A stretch of DNA of 64,000 nt. Origin: Adiantum capillus-veneris (lineage: Eukaryota; Streptophyta; Polypodiopsida; Polypodiales; Pteridaceae). A program made the position numbers and the translations under genes. The notes below the pieces were generated by a model. It made no database searches and was not told where the DNA came from. It saw nothing but the letters and a program-made list of their open reading frames with translations. This document shows positions 10,921-21,894 of this stretch, one piece after another; within the stretch, counting starts at the first letter, position 1; each line of letters opens with the position of its first letter. The stretch is taken from positions 85,153,884-85,217,883 of the forward strand of contig CM043944.1 of NCBI GenBank assembly GCA_014529385.2, in the 5' to 3' direction.

Positions 10921-12562
10921 TGTCATAAAATCTAATATCTAACCAACCCAAATGATTTTCTCATATTAATTAAATTGATCACTTAATGTGGGAGAATAAA
11001 CGGGAACAAGTGTTAAGATATAGATATGTGCTTATAGATCTATCTCAACACGGGGCCAATAGTAAAGGGGCCCAAATGGGAGATGGTCTATCAAGAGCAA
11101 GGCTAACCAATGGAGCATAAGATCTTAGGGTTAGCTTCACTGAAGACCTCCAATAATGTGTGTAAAAGTCCTTTGACCTTAGGTAATCTAGGGCTGAGCT
11201 TGAGGTGGGAACCCGGACCAAACTCGAGGTGCTTGTCGTGCTTGAGGTGCTTGTCATGCTTGAGGTGCTTGATTAAGATGCTTGAGGTGCTTGACTGGCT
11301 CCATGCTTGAGGTGCTTGACTTGGTGCATGATTAAGGTGCTTGAGGTGCCTTGAGAAGCTTGCCTGAGATGCTTGTGGGAACACCCCCTACTTTAAGTGC
11401 TTAGTCATGCTTGATGACTAAGGGGCTTGCTCATCCAAAGTCAAAAAAATCCCTACAAGGAGGGGGGCAAGCGTACAAGGGGGGGGGGGGGGGGGGGGGG
11501 GGGATGAGAGAGAACACACACACACACACACACACACAAGGGAAGCCCCAGCTTGAAGAGGCAACAAGGACACTTGTCAAGTTCCTGCTCATGTTGCCCT
11601 CATGGTGTGCCTGAAACCTATTGGTTGGCCACCCAAGGGGTCCAATGATAATAAAGTATATTTAATTAATTGATTTTATATTTATCAAGTCCTCTCTCTC
11701 AAAGGGGAAAGGGGGACACTTGTCCCAAGGCTATCCCTGTTGCTTGTAATGGCTCCTGCTTGTGATTGGCTAGGCCTGGAGGGGTCCAATGAGCTTCAAG
11801 CATGAGCTACAAGGGGGAGTCAACCCAAGCAAGCAAGGGGGGTGCTTAGGGGGTATACTCACCCACACACACACACAAACACTCTCATTGTGTACTATGC
11901 AAAGTGCAAGAGCTCCCTCTCTTTCTCCAAGCAAGTAGAGGTTGAGAGCCTACACCAACACTCTTGGCTATGGAGTGCAAATCCATCCAAGAGCCATGCT
12001 TCAATGCTTGAGCTTGCCATCTATTTCTTCTTCATTACTATGCTATTATGTATGCTAGCACAAGATTTATGATAAGTGAGGAACTAGCTCTTTCTCGTAT
12101 GAAATGTTTCTTCTTCCTCTTCCCTACCCTCATTCCCTGCTAGCTCTCTCCACCTTTGAAGGTGTTTGAGGTCTTGGGACTGAGGCTTGGTATAGTTAAA
12201 GATTTCTTCAAGTTTAGGTTATGCTATGATGGTGATGCATGAAGCTTTCCATCTTCATTGCTTCACCTAGGTCACAAGGAACACAAAGAATGTATTGTAA
12301 CAAGTCTCTCTTTATGGGAGAAATCATAATACAAATGCCTATTGGAGGGAGGACCGGCTCCACATAAATCCGGTCCTCAACTATTGTCATGTTCTCTAAA
12401 TTCTCTCTCTTGCAAAAGTATTGTCTATGCCAAGTTAACTAATTGCTATGATTATGTTGCTATCTTCAATTATGTCAACCCGCTATGCTCACAAAATCAT
12501 TTCTTGAAAGTACTCTCATTAAATTCCGCTACTCTCAAATTGAATAGGAAAATTCCATTACA
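10921..12562 (+). repeat. 3' LTR of gypsy-2
   Basis: About 1642 bp, near-identical to 3696-5355. Differences are mainly one fewer 18-bp unit, a shorter (AC)n run (about 11514-11538), a run of 25 G at 11479-11503 and scattered substitutions. It ends ATTACA at 12562, followed by the AGGGA duplication. Confidence 0.93.
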
Positions 12563-12567
12563 AGGGA
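12563..12567. repeat. Target-site duplication AGGGA, right copy (gypsy-2)
   Basis: Matches 3691-3695 and directly follows the 3' LTR. Host sequence resumes as TATGTGTATTTATATAC. Confidence 0.9.
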
Positions 12568-12930
12568 TATGTGTATTTATATACATACTTATATGCATCA
12601 ACTACAATGACATCAAAAGAATGAGGGAAGCATGGCACTAACTCAATTTGCATTATACTACATTATTCATGTAGAAAAAGTTCTTTGAATCAGTAGCTCA
12701 GATTTGAGACATTAACGTTAAAGAATTGGCTATATCAACACTCATAAAAAGAATCTACAATAATCAAAAACAAATTTTAGAATTGAAGGGACCTCAAAAT
12801 AGTATGGTGTTTAGAAACACCAAGATAAAAAATAAAATCCAATTCACATATTTACATGGATCCAAGTATTGTACAACTCATCTGAGGAAATGATACTATG
12901 TCAAGAGGCTCAATGACTATAAATACATCA
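12568..12930. other. AT-rich noncoding, downstream of the HAD-like gene
   Basis: No gene recognised. It lies 3' of the minus-strand gene at 12931-13641 and may include its 3' UTR. Left of the gypsy-2 insertion it joins the sequence ending at 3690. Confidence 0.5.
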
Positions 12931-13641
12931 TTAAACTTTTCGTTTTCTCATGTATTGCTCCAATACATACAAGGTTTCTCTATCACAAGCTACTTCATTT
13001 ACCAACATATTGCAAGTATACTCTCGTTTGTCCCTCCAACCAAGTAACCATGCAGTGATTGTTCTCTCCAAAAAACTTTCAAGCTCTTCATTTGATTGAT
13101 TCCACATTTTTGGAAAAATCAAGTAGGTTCCGAGCATATTCCACATTACACTGTAAAGGGCCTCATAAAAAATTAAGGTATTATTTCCATCCAGATCATG
13201 AAAAAATCTCCATGCTACATCCAAGTTCTTGTGGTATACAAATCGATATCCAATTAGAAGATCTGTCTTTTGGCATGCTGCCTGTCCTGCTATGACATTA
13301 AATTTTTGATGGTGTTGTGGAAAGCATAACTCAAGAATACGACGAGTCCTTTGCAATCTATTAGTGCTCCAAATCCACACCTCAAACCATCGCATGCAAA
13401 AATCAAGGAAAGTGAATTCATCTTTGCGAATAAAATGCCACACATTTGTACTCTCTTCAACGAGATGCATATGTTTTCCCCAATCTGGGCATACATCACC
13501 ATGTTGCATTTCAATGGTCTTAAGTAAAACACCATTGAGTTCAAGGATCAACACTCTTCTTTGTTTTCGTATAGTATCTGAGGGTGGTGGAATCAATTTC
13601 CTTCTAGGCCTATGAGTCCTCAATGACATGTGCCACCTCAA
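12931..13641 (-). CDS. FCP1/NIF-like HAD-fold protein, catalytic motifs lost (H2)
   Basis: 236-codon open frame; the true 5' end is uncertain and the first ATG is a few codons in. After a basic N-terminus comes VLILELNGVLL (nt about 13525-13560), the place of the HAD motif I. Relatives have DLN or DLDxT; here the first Asp is Glu. FEVWIWSTNRLQRT corresponds to the motif II region (W-S-T). The DDSP motif seen in its neighbour (motif IV) is replaced by TLIFYEAL (about 13150-13175). A phosphatase without both Asp sites should be inactive, so a binding role or decay is likely. It lies downstream of, and is similar to, the HAD-like gene at 14097-16123, suggesting a diverged tandem copy. Family confidence is moderate. 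Confidence 0.55.
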   Translation of the reverse strand: MRWHMSLRTHRPRRKLIPPPSDTIRKQRRVLILELNGVLLKTIEMQHGDVCPDWGKHMHLVEESTNVWHFIRKDEFTFLDFCMRWFEVWIWSTNRLQRTRRILELCFPQHHQKFNVIAGQAACQKTDLLIGYRFVYHKNLDVAWRFFHDLDGNNTLIFYEALYSVMWNMLGTYLIFPKMWNQSNEELESFLERTITAWLLGWRDKREYTCNMLVNEVACDRETLYVLEQYMRKRKV

Positions 13642-14096
13642 TAGTAAATGCTTTGTACATTTGAAATCAAATTTATATGCTTCAGAATCTCCTGTTCCAA
13701 AAAAAAGCCATTATGGTCAATGGAAGAGATATTATTTTCAATTAACACACTGTGCACCAACATTATTTATTTTATCCATAATATATATAGACTTAAACCT
13801 TGAGAAGACAACAAAAGAAAAGATTTTTCTTCAATACACAGAATAAATCTTGTACAAAGAGCTCCAACCACAAAGATAAAAGAGAGCCTTCTTTTCCAAG
13901 GCTGAATAACATCTAGTTGATGAAATATAAAAGTGTACATATTTGGTTCATGTTCAAAATTGGACCCAACACATTGTCTTGGCCGGAATACTAGAGCCCA
14001 ACACATTGTTTTGGTCAAAATCTTCTTAACACATTTCCACCAATCTAGATGTATGTGAGCATTCACGGTGATTGAGTCAACGCGCACGCCAAGCCC
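13642..14096. other. Spacer between the two HAD-like genes
   Basis: Could hold 5' exons of H2 or the 3' UTR of the upstream gene. No conserved domain and no splice-supported exon recognised. Confidence 0.4.
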
Positions 14097-16123
14097 TTAC
14101 TGGTTGTTTTCTTCCACCTGCAATAACAAATATGCTAGATTAGATAAAAATTTGATTTTATTTTTTATATTTTTTGATAAGTCTAAAGTGAGTCCTACCC
14201 ATAAGCTTAAGTAGGCCTTTTGTAGCTTTGATATGTATGCTTTTGCTGCAACTCCGCTAATGAAATGACCACGACCATACCCCAAGCTAGTAGCATAAGC
14301 AATAGCATGTTGATCACTCAAATTTTTTGTTTCGTGAGACAATTTTAACAAGTTCAGCTGGTTTGAAGATAATAGTGGCACACCAAACTTGGATGCCAAC
14401 ATAGCTGGATCCTTGCTTAAGGAGTTTACTACTTTCTTGCCTCTACTTTCTTGAACATAACTTAACTTGTTATTGCACAATGGTAGCTGTGAAGATGCAC
14501 AAGATGAGCTTTCCACTTCGACTAAATTTTTGTCAAGTTCTTCCCTTAGAACTTGGACATTGAACATGCCCCATTCTTCCATAATGTCTTGAAACTTTTT
14601 AAATAGGTCATGAACCTCTGTGATTGGAGATTGTCCTAGCCGATTGAGTGAAATAACAGATCGAATGTCATCTGTATTATTTAGATTTAAAAGGTATGGT
14701 AGAAGATCATTGCAAAGAAGATAGTCAGGCCTCCCTTGAAAACTTTCAGGATATAAGCAGTTATCATTTGGGTTAATACATCCCATGAAAGGGCTATCAT
14801 CAATGAGCAATGTATTCTTTGTACTGCATAAATTCCTGCACTGATACCAAACCCTCAACAAAGGCTTAAACATAGCCTCAACATTAGGCTTATCCGGTCT
14901 ATACACTTTTCGAAGATTATGGATGTAGCAATCTTCTTGTCCCCATACCATAAAGAAATGATATTTTTTATGTGCATGCTTTTCAAGAGTGTTCACATAA
15001 GTGCAAACATTCTTTTGTAGCATGGTGGACCAAATACCAACACGAAAGTACTTACATATCTCATCCAAAATTTCAAAACAACGCGGGCGAACAACAATTG
15101 TGGTGTGACCAAGGTACATGGATGCCTCTTGTCTTCTTTGCTGAGTAAAACTCCATTAAGATCAAGAATGAGTGCATGTTTCTTCATGCTGATTGCATGA
15201 GCAATATTTTCTGTATATGATACAAAAGAATGATAACAATTTAAGTTTTTGCACTTATAAATCTCAAACAAGGGACCATATATTTGCAGCACACAATTGT
15301 AAATTGCACACGTTTATTTACGTCTCATACTCCCATAATCATCTATAATGATGTCTCCTAAAAGTGATTGCATTTCTCTATTGATGTGGGAAGATTGAAA
15401 GACTAGTTTATCTCCATCTCTCTCAAAAGAATATAAGCTTTCAAGTGGCCTACGTTTTCGTGCATCAGGACGTAGCTCCTCAACGTTGATGTCTACTTGT
15501 GGCACACAGGATCCTTGATTTTGAATGTCAATTTCACCTGCAAAGACAACATAATAGAATTCTGTATTATCTTCCAAAAAGGGCCATATCTATACTAATC
15601 ACATTGGACAAATAAGTACCTTTGTTTTTCTCACCAACTTCAATCCCTTGCTCCCTTTCTTGAATGCTCTGGACTTTGTTTGTATTTGGTGTCGCTTTTC
15701 CTGTCCCTTTGTCAGTTTTTTCTTGTATGTCCTTGGTTCCAAGAGTCGCTTGGAGCTCTTCATTGGCTTCACCCTTCTTCTCACTACCCTCTGCATCCTT
15801 ATCTCTTTGAGGCATGTTGTTAGTGTCGTGTGAAGGTTTTGGAGAATTTTGCACAGCAAAATCACTTTGATGCTCTACAACCACCATCTCCTCTTCACTA
15901 TTCCTAATGTCACTTTCATGAATTTGGGTCTCTCCAATTGTAGGTAGCATGTTATCACTCTCTTTAGTCATGTCATTTGAAGTTTTTTGAGAGTTTTGTT
16001 CTACAAGATCACTTTTGTGCTCTACAAGATCACCTTTATGAAACTCGGTCTCTCCAACAATGGTGGGTAGCACTTGTGCTGCTTGAGATATGTTATCTCC
16101 ATCTTCTGTTTTGTTGTCTTCAT
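14097..16123 (-). pseudogene. Split FCP1/NIF-like HAD phosphatase-like gene (H1), frameshifted
   Basis: Exons inferred from GT-AG sites with compatible phases: 16123-15620, 15537-15322, 15210-14199 and 14117-14097; introns of 82, 111 and 81 bp. The first exon (acidic, with repeats around LPTIGET and LVEH) starts at an acceptor, so an upstream exon is missing. The HAD domain begins at HALILDLNGVLL (about 15150-15190) and includes TIVVRPRCFEILDEI, VGIWSTMLQKNV, VWGQEDC and NTLLIDDSP (about 14797-14820), then YPESF. This matches plant FCP1-homology proteins with DLN at motif I. A one-base frame change near 15118, between RHP and MYLGH, breaks the domain; it is either a real mutation or a sequence error. 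FCP1/NIF family members are protein phosphatases acting on Ser/Thr; the substrate here is unknown. Confidence 0.65.
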
Positions 16124-17720
16124 CTGAAAGATAAAAAAAGCCAAATTTTTACCTATTTAGAAAATAGTCTAGTGGATTTTCAATAACCATAGAATCTATT
16201 TCATTTCCATCATCTAATCTAGACATTTTATGCTAGAAAGGCTCCATTTAGCACATAAACACAAAAATGCTAATCTAGAATGATACCTAAAGCACATTTG
16301 AAAGTGAGGCTTAATCTTAAGCTCCAGCCTAAGGCTTAAGTCTCAAAGTTTAGGCTTTTGTTTCAAGCCTAAAACTTAAGTCTCAAAATTTATGCTTATG
16401 TTTGAAGTTTAAACTGTAAGTCCTAAGCCCTTTTTAGTCTTCATCATTCACTATGTGAAAACCTTTTATACTATGTGCACTGAAGACCTATTTATAAAAC
16501 CACTTATCTATGAATTTTTCAATGTATCATCCAATTTTCTTCATAATCTATAAGTATTTTGTTATTTGTAACATTTTTTTGCTACAATGCTCATGAGACT
16601 GGACTCATATGGTAGTGCTACACTAACATACAAAGGCAAGGCTCGAACTTAAGTTCGATCCTACAAAATAAATTTCAGTTTCTTGTTATAGATTATGACT
16701 CTTTCTCTTTCTTAACATATGTAATCGCTACAATAGGATATGAAATTGTGAGCTTCACTTGGAAGTACTGAGGTAGGATTCTATGACAAGGACTTTTGTT
16801 GTTGAGGTAGGATTCTATGACAAGGACTTTTGAGGCTCAAACTTAAGTTCATGCCTAAATCTTAAGTGTTAACCTTAAGCTTATGTTTCAAGTGTAAGGC
16901 TTAAATCTCAAGCCATGTCTAGTCGCAACGCATTCACTATGTATAAAATTATTATATTGTGCACATCTAGGGCCTATTCAAAAAACCTCTTAACTATGAA
17001 TTTTTCAAGGTATGATCCTTTTTACTTCATGATCCGTAAGTATTGCTATTTGGAATATTATATTACTACAATGCTCTTGAGATTGGCATAACATGGCAGT
17101 GCTCATGAGCTCGGCCTCACATGGTAGTGCTACACTAACATGTGGAGGCAAGGTTCAAACTTAAGTTCGAGCCTACAAAATAAATTTCAATGCCTTGTTA
17201 GGTACAAAGACATTATGATTTTCATGTAACATATGCAAGTGCTACACTAGGATAGGAAGTTCAAGTCTCACTTAGAACAACTCAGCCATGACTTTTTTGA
17301 TTGAAGTTCATACACAAGTGCTTCACTCTCCTTGTTGGGCTTGAACTTAAGTTTGAGCCTCATTAGTGTTTGGTAATGCTTCATTATTGTCTCACCAAAA
17401 CCAAAATTTCTTACTCTTGAAACATATCTGTATGTTAGCTATTCTTTGTGAATTGACACTTTAAATAAAGACATGTTCTTTGTGATGGCTCAAACTCAAG
17501 TTTGACCCCCCCCATCATTTTTCAAAACAACAACAATTAAATCTAATTAAAATGACATACTTTTAGATAAATACACAAGATAGTATTAAGAAAATAGTGT
17601 TTGAAGGACCTAAAGTATCACAATTGATCAATTCAATACACTATCCTGCCTTTTTATACTTTAGGAGTCTGTTGGTACATGATAATGGCATGCATCATTA
17701 AACCTAGTATCAAAAATACT
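16124..17720. repeat. Noncoding spacer with CTTAAG palindrome repeats
   Basis: Between the HAD-like gene and the ParB-like gene. It carries copies of the locus palindrome, for example GGCTCGAACTTAAGTTCGAT (from about 16642), GGCTCAAACTTAAGTTCATG (about 16833), GGTTCAAACTTAAGTTCGAG (about 17153) and GGGCTTGAACTTAAG (about 17337). A short direct duplication around GAGGTAGGATTCTATGACA sits at about 16770-16828. It may contain upstream exons of H1; none could be supported. Confidence 0.6.
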
Positions 17721-19370
17721 CTAAGAAGCATTTGCACCTTTTTCATCAGCTACTACAATGTCTTGAGGGGATCTATCATCGTCTTGTGAATCCTCATTGC
17801 CTGCATCATCATCCTCAATATCTTCATCATTTTCTTTTGCATACTCAACATCCACAACTGGACTCATTTCTCCAACATTATCTGCCCCCCCTTGATGATC
17901 AAAATTTGTAGCTTCTTGAACTTCACTATCATTCGTGTTGTCTACGTTATCGTTGTCTTCATTTCCATCAACATCCTCTCCACTGCTTTGTTGCTCATCG
18001 ATGTCAAGATTGTTAAGGTCTTCTTTTTCTTTATCATCCAACTCCACTATTTGTCTCGCAAGTGATGCTTGACTTGCACCACACCACTCCTGCAAGGACG
18101 GGTTACTCTCCAAAAGACTAGAGCATTGAGATTCTAACTCCATTGCTTCAAAATCATCTTTACATAGAGCAATTTCCCTTCTCTTCTTCGACAAGCTTTG
18201 CTCCAACACAACTCCACCGCAAAAAATTTCCAACACATAGCTTTGCTCAGGACAAAACCCTGTGGATAAGGCCATCAATGAAGTTTCTATCAATAAATTC
18301 ATGATCCTTGCCACAAGAGCCTGAGAAAAAGACTCTTTTGTATGAGCTTTGTCAATAGCCTCACATCTATCAACCTTGCTAACAAAAAGAGCAACCATTG
18401 CAGAGTCCACAATTCCATCTATCCATGAGTCATCTCTTGTTTCTTGGATATTTCCATATTCAATATGGACCTTAGTTGACTGGCTAGAAACCCCTTCAAC
18501 AAGCATTCCGATATTGATGAAATCAATGAAACACACTAGCACATATTCGTATTGTGCATTCAATGTGTTTAGATTAAGTGCCAAATTTGCAAAAAAATCT
18601 ATAGAGAGATTTTCTTTAGTACCATGAAGATCCAAGACAACCAATTGAAATGGTAGGTGCTCTGTATTGCAAAAGTCTTTGATCTTCCCCATATCAACGT
18701 CCACTCCCTTGATTCTCCATGGAATAGACTCATCTTGAGATATTATGCCCATATTAGCTCTATAAAGATGATTGAGGAGAGTTTTTACACTTTTTGGAAG
18801 TGAGGGTGGAGTCTTCTTTGCTCTGTTGAGGGAGTCCTTGACATAGTACTGGCTATAGCTCCTCATTTGATTGTACTCATGCTCTCCTAGCTTGTACTTC
18901 TCACAAACTTGCTCCCAAGATAAATTTTCCCTTGTCAAATCAAAGAAGAATGATATTATTGCTTCTTTCAACACTCGATCTGTTTTTAGCTTCCAAGCCA
19001 TCTCATCCATGTCCATTCTTTGAGGGGTATGCTTGCTCTTCTTTAGCAAGATGGTTTTGTCCAGGATTGCATTTTGTAGTTCAAGAACTTCTTTATTCTC
19101 GAGGCCTAAAATGCACCTGAACAATGTAGGTGCCAGTGTTGTTGTGCCAGGTGCTTGTCGAATCTGACCACCCTTCATAGTTAGAAATTTAGGATTTTCA
19201 TTGGAACCCTCGTCAATTGTTTCTCCCTTTGTATTTGTTAGCAAGCCTCGAGCATATTGTCTCATGATCTTGACCCAATTCTTCCATATCTTCTCATCAC
19301 ATAGAAGCAAATGCAAGTCGGTCTCCACAAATCCCTTTTGAAGTGTGTGCTCTGTTGTCTCAACAAAGGT
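17721..19370 (-). CDS. ParB/methyltransferase-like protein, C-terminal exon (methyltransferase-like fold, acidic tail)
   Basis: Last exon of gene P, about 549 codons, open throughout. It starts after a good acceptor (ttttgcag at 19371-19380), in phase 0 with the upstream exon; the stop is at 17721-17723. In order: helical region with QMRSYSQYYVKDSL; FQLVVLDLHGTKENLS (nt about 18605-18655); LEIFCGGVVLEQSL followed by KKRREIALCKDD (nt about 18175-18240); then about 110 residues very rich in Asp, Glu and Asn. In amino-methyltransferases of the class where DPPY precedes the FxGxG loop, VLDLHG would sit at DPPY and FCGG at FxGxG. If so, the catalytic motif is lost. Similarity is by eye, so moderate confidence. 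The acidic tail suggests a nuclear or chromatin partner. Confidence 0.5.
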   Translation of the reverse strand, partial: TFVETTEHTLQKGFVETDLHLLLCDEKIWKNWVKIMRQYARGLLTNTKGETIDEGSNENPKFLTMKGGQIRQAPGTTTLAPTLFRCILGLENKEVLELQNAILDKTILLKKSKHTPQRMDMDEMAWKLKTDRVLKEAIISFFFDLTRENLSWEQVCEKYKLGEHEYNQMRSYSQYYVKDSLNRAKKTPPSLPKSVKTLLNHLYRANMGIISQDESIPWRIKGVDVDMGKIKDFCNTEHLPFQLVVLDLHGTKENLSIDFFANLALNLNTLNAQYEYVLVCFIDFINIGMLVEGVSSQSTKVHIEYGNIQETRDDSWIDGIVDSAMVALFVSKVDRCEAIDKAHTKESFSQALVARIMNLLIETSLMALSTGFCPEQSYVLEIFCGGVVLEQSLSKKRREIALCKDDFEAMELESQCSSLLESNPSLQEWCGASQASLARQIVELDDKEKEDLNNLDIDEQQSSGEDVDGNEDNDNVDNTNDSEVQEATNFDHQGGADNVGEMSPVVDVEYAKENDEDIEDDDAGNEDSQDDDRSPQDIVVADEKGANAS

Positions 19371-19717
19371 CTGCAAAATTGAAAATTCCAACATCAATAT
19401 TGACAAGGCTCTAACTTGTGGTATTGAGACGTATACTTAATAATTTCAACCCTAGCTAGATTGAATTGTTTCTTTATATGCTCACATACATCTATGCAAA
19501 GTCCAAAATACATGGGTATATGTAAGTGGGCTCAAACTTAAGTTCGAGCCTCGCTTAGCCTCATATGCAAGTGACACTAAATATTAAGTTAAAACCTCAA
19601 TTTAAGTTCTAAATGAGCACATGGAGATCTTGCTTGAGCCTATGATAGACTCTAGTTTACAAATAGATATTGATTAAAAAGACTCATATCCATGTTTTCA
19701 AAGAAGCAAACAAGTAC
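19371..19717 (-). other. Intron of gene P containing a palindrome copy
   Basis: Donor gaag|gtactt at 19718/19717 and acceptor ttttgcag before 19370; flanking exons join in phase 0 (AWK then TFVETT). Inside, at about 19528-19552, is GGGCTCAAACTTAAGTTCGA, the palindrome of the neighbouring array. Confidence 0.7.
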
Positions 19718-20737
19718 CTTCCAAGCCTCAAAGTCCTTCTTGGTTTGGTTGACACCAGGTTGTGGCTTAGAAGGACAACCATTTGCATGCCATTGTGCTC
19801 ATGCTTGCATAAGTTAGTCAAGAAATGGCTCCTTTTGCATTGACATTGCAACAGATAGATTCGCATCTTTGGAGATTTCACGAGAGATCTTTGGTGGGCA
19901 ATTGAGAATAATCTTTGATCATCTATATTTGAATTGTTGACGCAATTGAGGGGTAACCTTTGCAACGTTTGCACCTTGCAAACGTTTTGCAACACTAATG
20001 GAGTGTTGTCCAGATATGATCCAGTAATCAACATTGCGAACATCCTCTTTGGCAAGTTTTTCAAGAGGATGTTTTTTGAAAGGATCACAAGGCATCAAAA
20101 TTTCTAGTATCTCCTCTTGCTTTGGTTCTTGAATGAAGTCTAAAGTCAAAATCCTGACGCAATCTAGATTTAATCTTCTGTACACATAGTTTGATGGAGC
20201 AAGAAAATACCTTGTCACGTCAATGCTAAAGACTTCATTGATCCCAAAAGGATAGAATCCCTTCTTGATTTCTAAAGAGGTCAGTGCCTTGTTATCTTCG
20301 GATGGAGTTTCCATGTCCATCAACTCCTCTTCAGAAACCTCTTTTTCTTCTGCACTCTTTTTCATCTTCCTCTTTGCTAGTTTTTGTCGATCTTCCTCAA
20401 GAGTAGAATCATCCTTTGCCTTTCTTTTTCTTATGAGTCCTTGTGCATCTTGACCTTGTGAACCTTCTTGCTCCTCTAAATTAATGGTGGCAGTGATCTT
20501 CTCTACATGTGTTGAAGCGCTTGCACGGGCACCTCTTGATGCTGCAAGTGCAGTCCTAACTATGGCTTTCCCTGTCTTCTCCACAACTTTCTTAGGTAGT
20601 GCCCCTATTGGTTTCTTTGCACGTACAATATTCTTTGGTAAGCTCAAGACCCGCTTTGCATGTTTCACTGCCTTCACTAGGTCTTCCACACAGTCCACAC
20701 CCGAGTCTTCTTGATTAGTGAAGCTGGAGATCTTCAA
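19718..20737 (-). pseudogene. ParB-like exon of gene P, with three nonsense codons
   Basis: Begins near an acceptor-like site with KISSFTNQEDSG, then a Lys/Ala-rich basic stretch (GALPKKVVEKTGKAIVR) suited to nuclear import or DNA binding, an acidic linker, and a conserved-looking block: NLDCVRILTLDF, then DYWIISGQHSISVAKRLQ (nt about 19985-20030). This resembles the ParB/sulfiredoxin-fold motif (variable-DGHHR-AAK-L) with Gln for the first His. Past 19919 the frame continues to the donor at 19718 but carries TGA, TAA and TGA, each one C-to-T change from CGA or CAA. ParB-like domains fused ahead of amino-methyltransferases are known in prokaryotic mobile elements; here both parts lie in one split gene. 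Confidence 0.5.
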
Positions 20738-20790
20738 TCCTAATTTTACAATAGAATTTTATTTTCCTAGTTTGCTACCATTCATGTCTG

Positions 20791-21161
20791 CTACATAAAA
20801 GTGCCCAATGATAAGCAAAACTTTTTTGCCTTTGTGGTCTCTCCAATAGGTAGCACATTACATGCAAAGCATGGCATTGTTGTTGCATCCACATCATCTT
20901 TGACACCCACAACAATCCCCATGTTTCCATATTTCATATCACCTTGTGAAAAATATAGATGGATGTCACCTTTGTAGTTTGCATCTGTATCGTAGGTATC
21001 CACAAACCACTTCACTCCTTCTTCTTTTGTTAACTCAAAGGTCTTGTCAACCTTTATTCTTGGAGCAGTAGTTTTGGCGTGAGTGGACATTCCAAGAACA
21101 TCGAGTGTGAAGACTTGTGCAACCTGCTCTGGTATACTTGGTACATTGGAAGCCTCCATTC
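20791..21161 (-). CDS. 5' exon of gene P, unknown N-terminal domain
   Basis: An open frame with a good acceptor (gtttcag at 21162-21168) just before GAATGGAGGC, so it may be an internal exon or hold the start ATG at about 21158. It encodes MEASNVPSIPEQVAQVF, then KVDKTFELTKEEGVKWFVDT and GDIHLYFSQGDMKYGNMGIV. I do not recognise the domain. The donor joining it to 20737 was not settled (a weak GT lies near 20825). It is the closest coding segment to the palindrome array and is transcribed away from it. Confidence 0.5.
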
Positions 21162-21894
21162 CTGAAACAACCAAAAAGAACAATGTTAGAACCTAAACAA
21201 GGAGCATATGTTTAAGTTAAATAGTACATTTAAAAAAAACAGTAGCATGTGTAGGCGAGGCTCAAACTTAAGTTGAGCCAAAAGATGTTGTTTTGTACCC
21301 TTGCTAGCCACAAGGATGTCATGAGAGTAGTCTTGCAAGTTAGTGCTACATTAAATTCTGAGCCTAAATGTGAAGCTCTATGATTTTTCTAGCTAGAAGG
21401 ATGTCATGAGGCTAGGCATGCACCCTAGTGCTACATTAGAATATGGAGAGGAAGCTCAAACTTAAGCTCGAGCCTAAAAGTGATTTTTTATTCCCTAATG
21501 CACTTGAGGCTCGAACTTAAGAACGAGCCTAAAGGTGCTATTCTATGCCCTTGATAGCCACAAATATGTCATCAAGCTATCCTTCCATGCTAGTTCTACA
21601 CTCAAATATGCAAGTGGGGATCAAACTTAAGTTTGAGCCTCTTGTCATTGGTAACCAAAAGGATGCCATGAGGCTATACTTAAGTTCAATCCTAAGTGTT
21701 TTTCTATTCTTGCATGAATCCTAAAAGGACTTAGTGAATCTAGATTTTCATGATAGTGCTATACTAGCATATCTAGGTGAGGCTCGAACTTAAGCTCGAG
21801 CCTCTTGCCTCTGGTAGCCACAAGGATGTCCCTCGGCTAGCCTTACACCCTAGTGCTACAATAGCATATGCAAATAAGGCTAGCCACAAGGATG

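Larger units (their letters stand above)
3696..12562 (+). mobile_element. Near-complete Ty3/gypsy chromovirus, gypsy-2
   Basis: About 8.87 kb, bounded by two long, very similar LTRs (3696-5355 and 10921-12562) starting TGTCATAAAATC and ending ATTACA, and flanked by AGGGA duplications. It has an initiator-Met-tRNA primer site, one gag-pol frame (protease, RT, RNase H, integrase, chromodomain) and a polypurine tract just before the 3' LTR. The coding frame has only two nonsense codons (TGA at 9412 and 10135) and no frameshift that I could find, so this is a fairly young copy. It inserted next to the Tat remnant, in sequence that continues at 12568. Confidence 0.95.
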
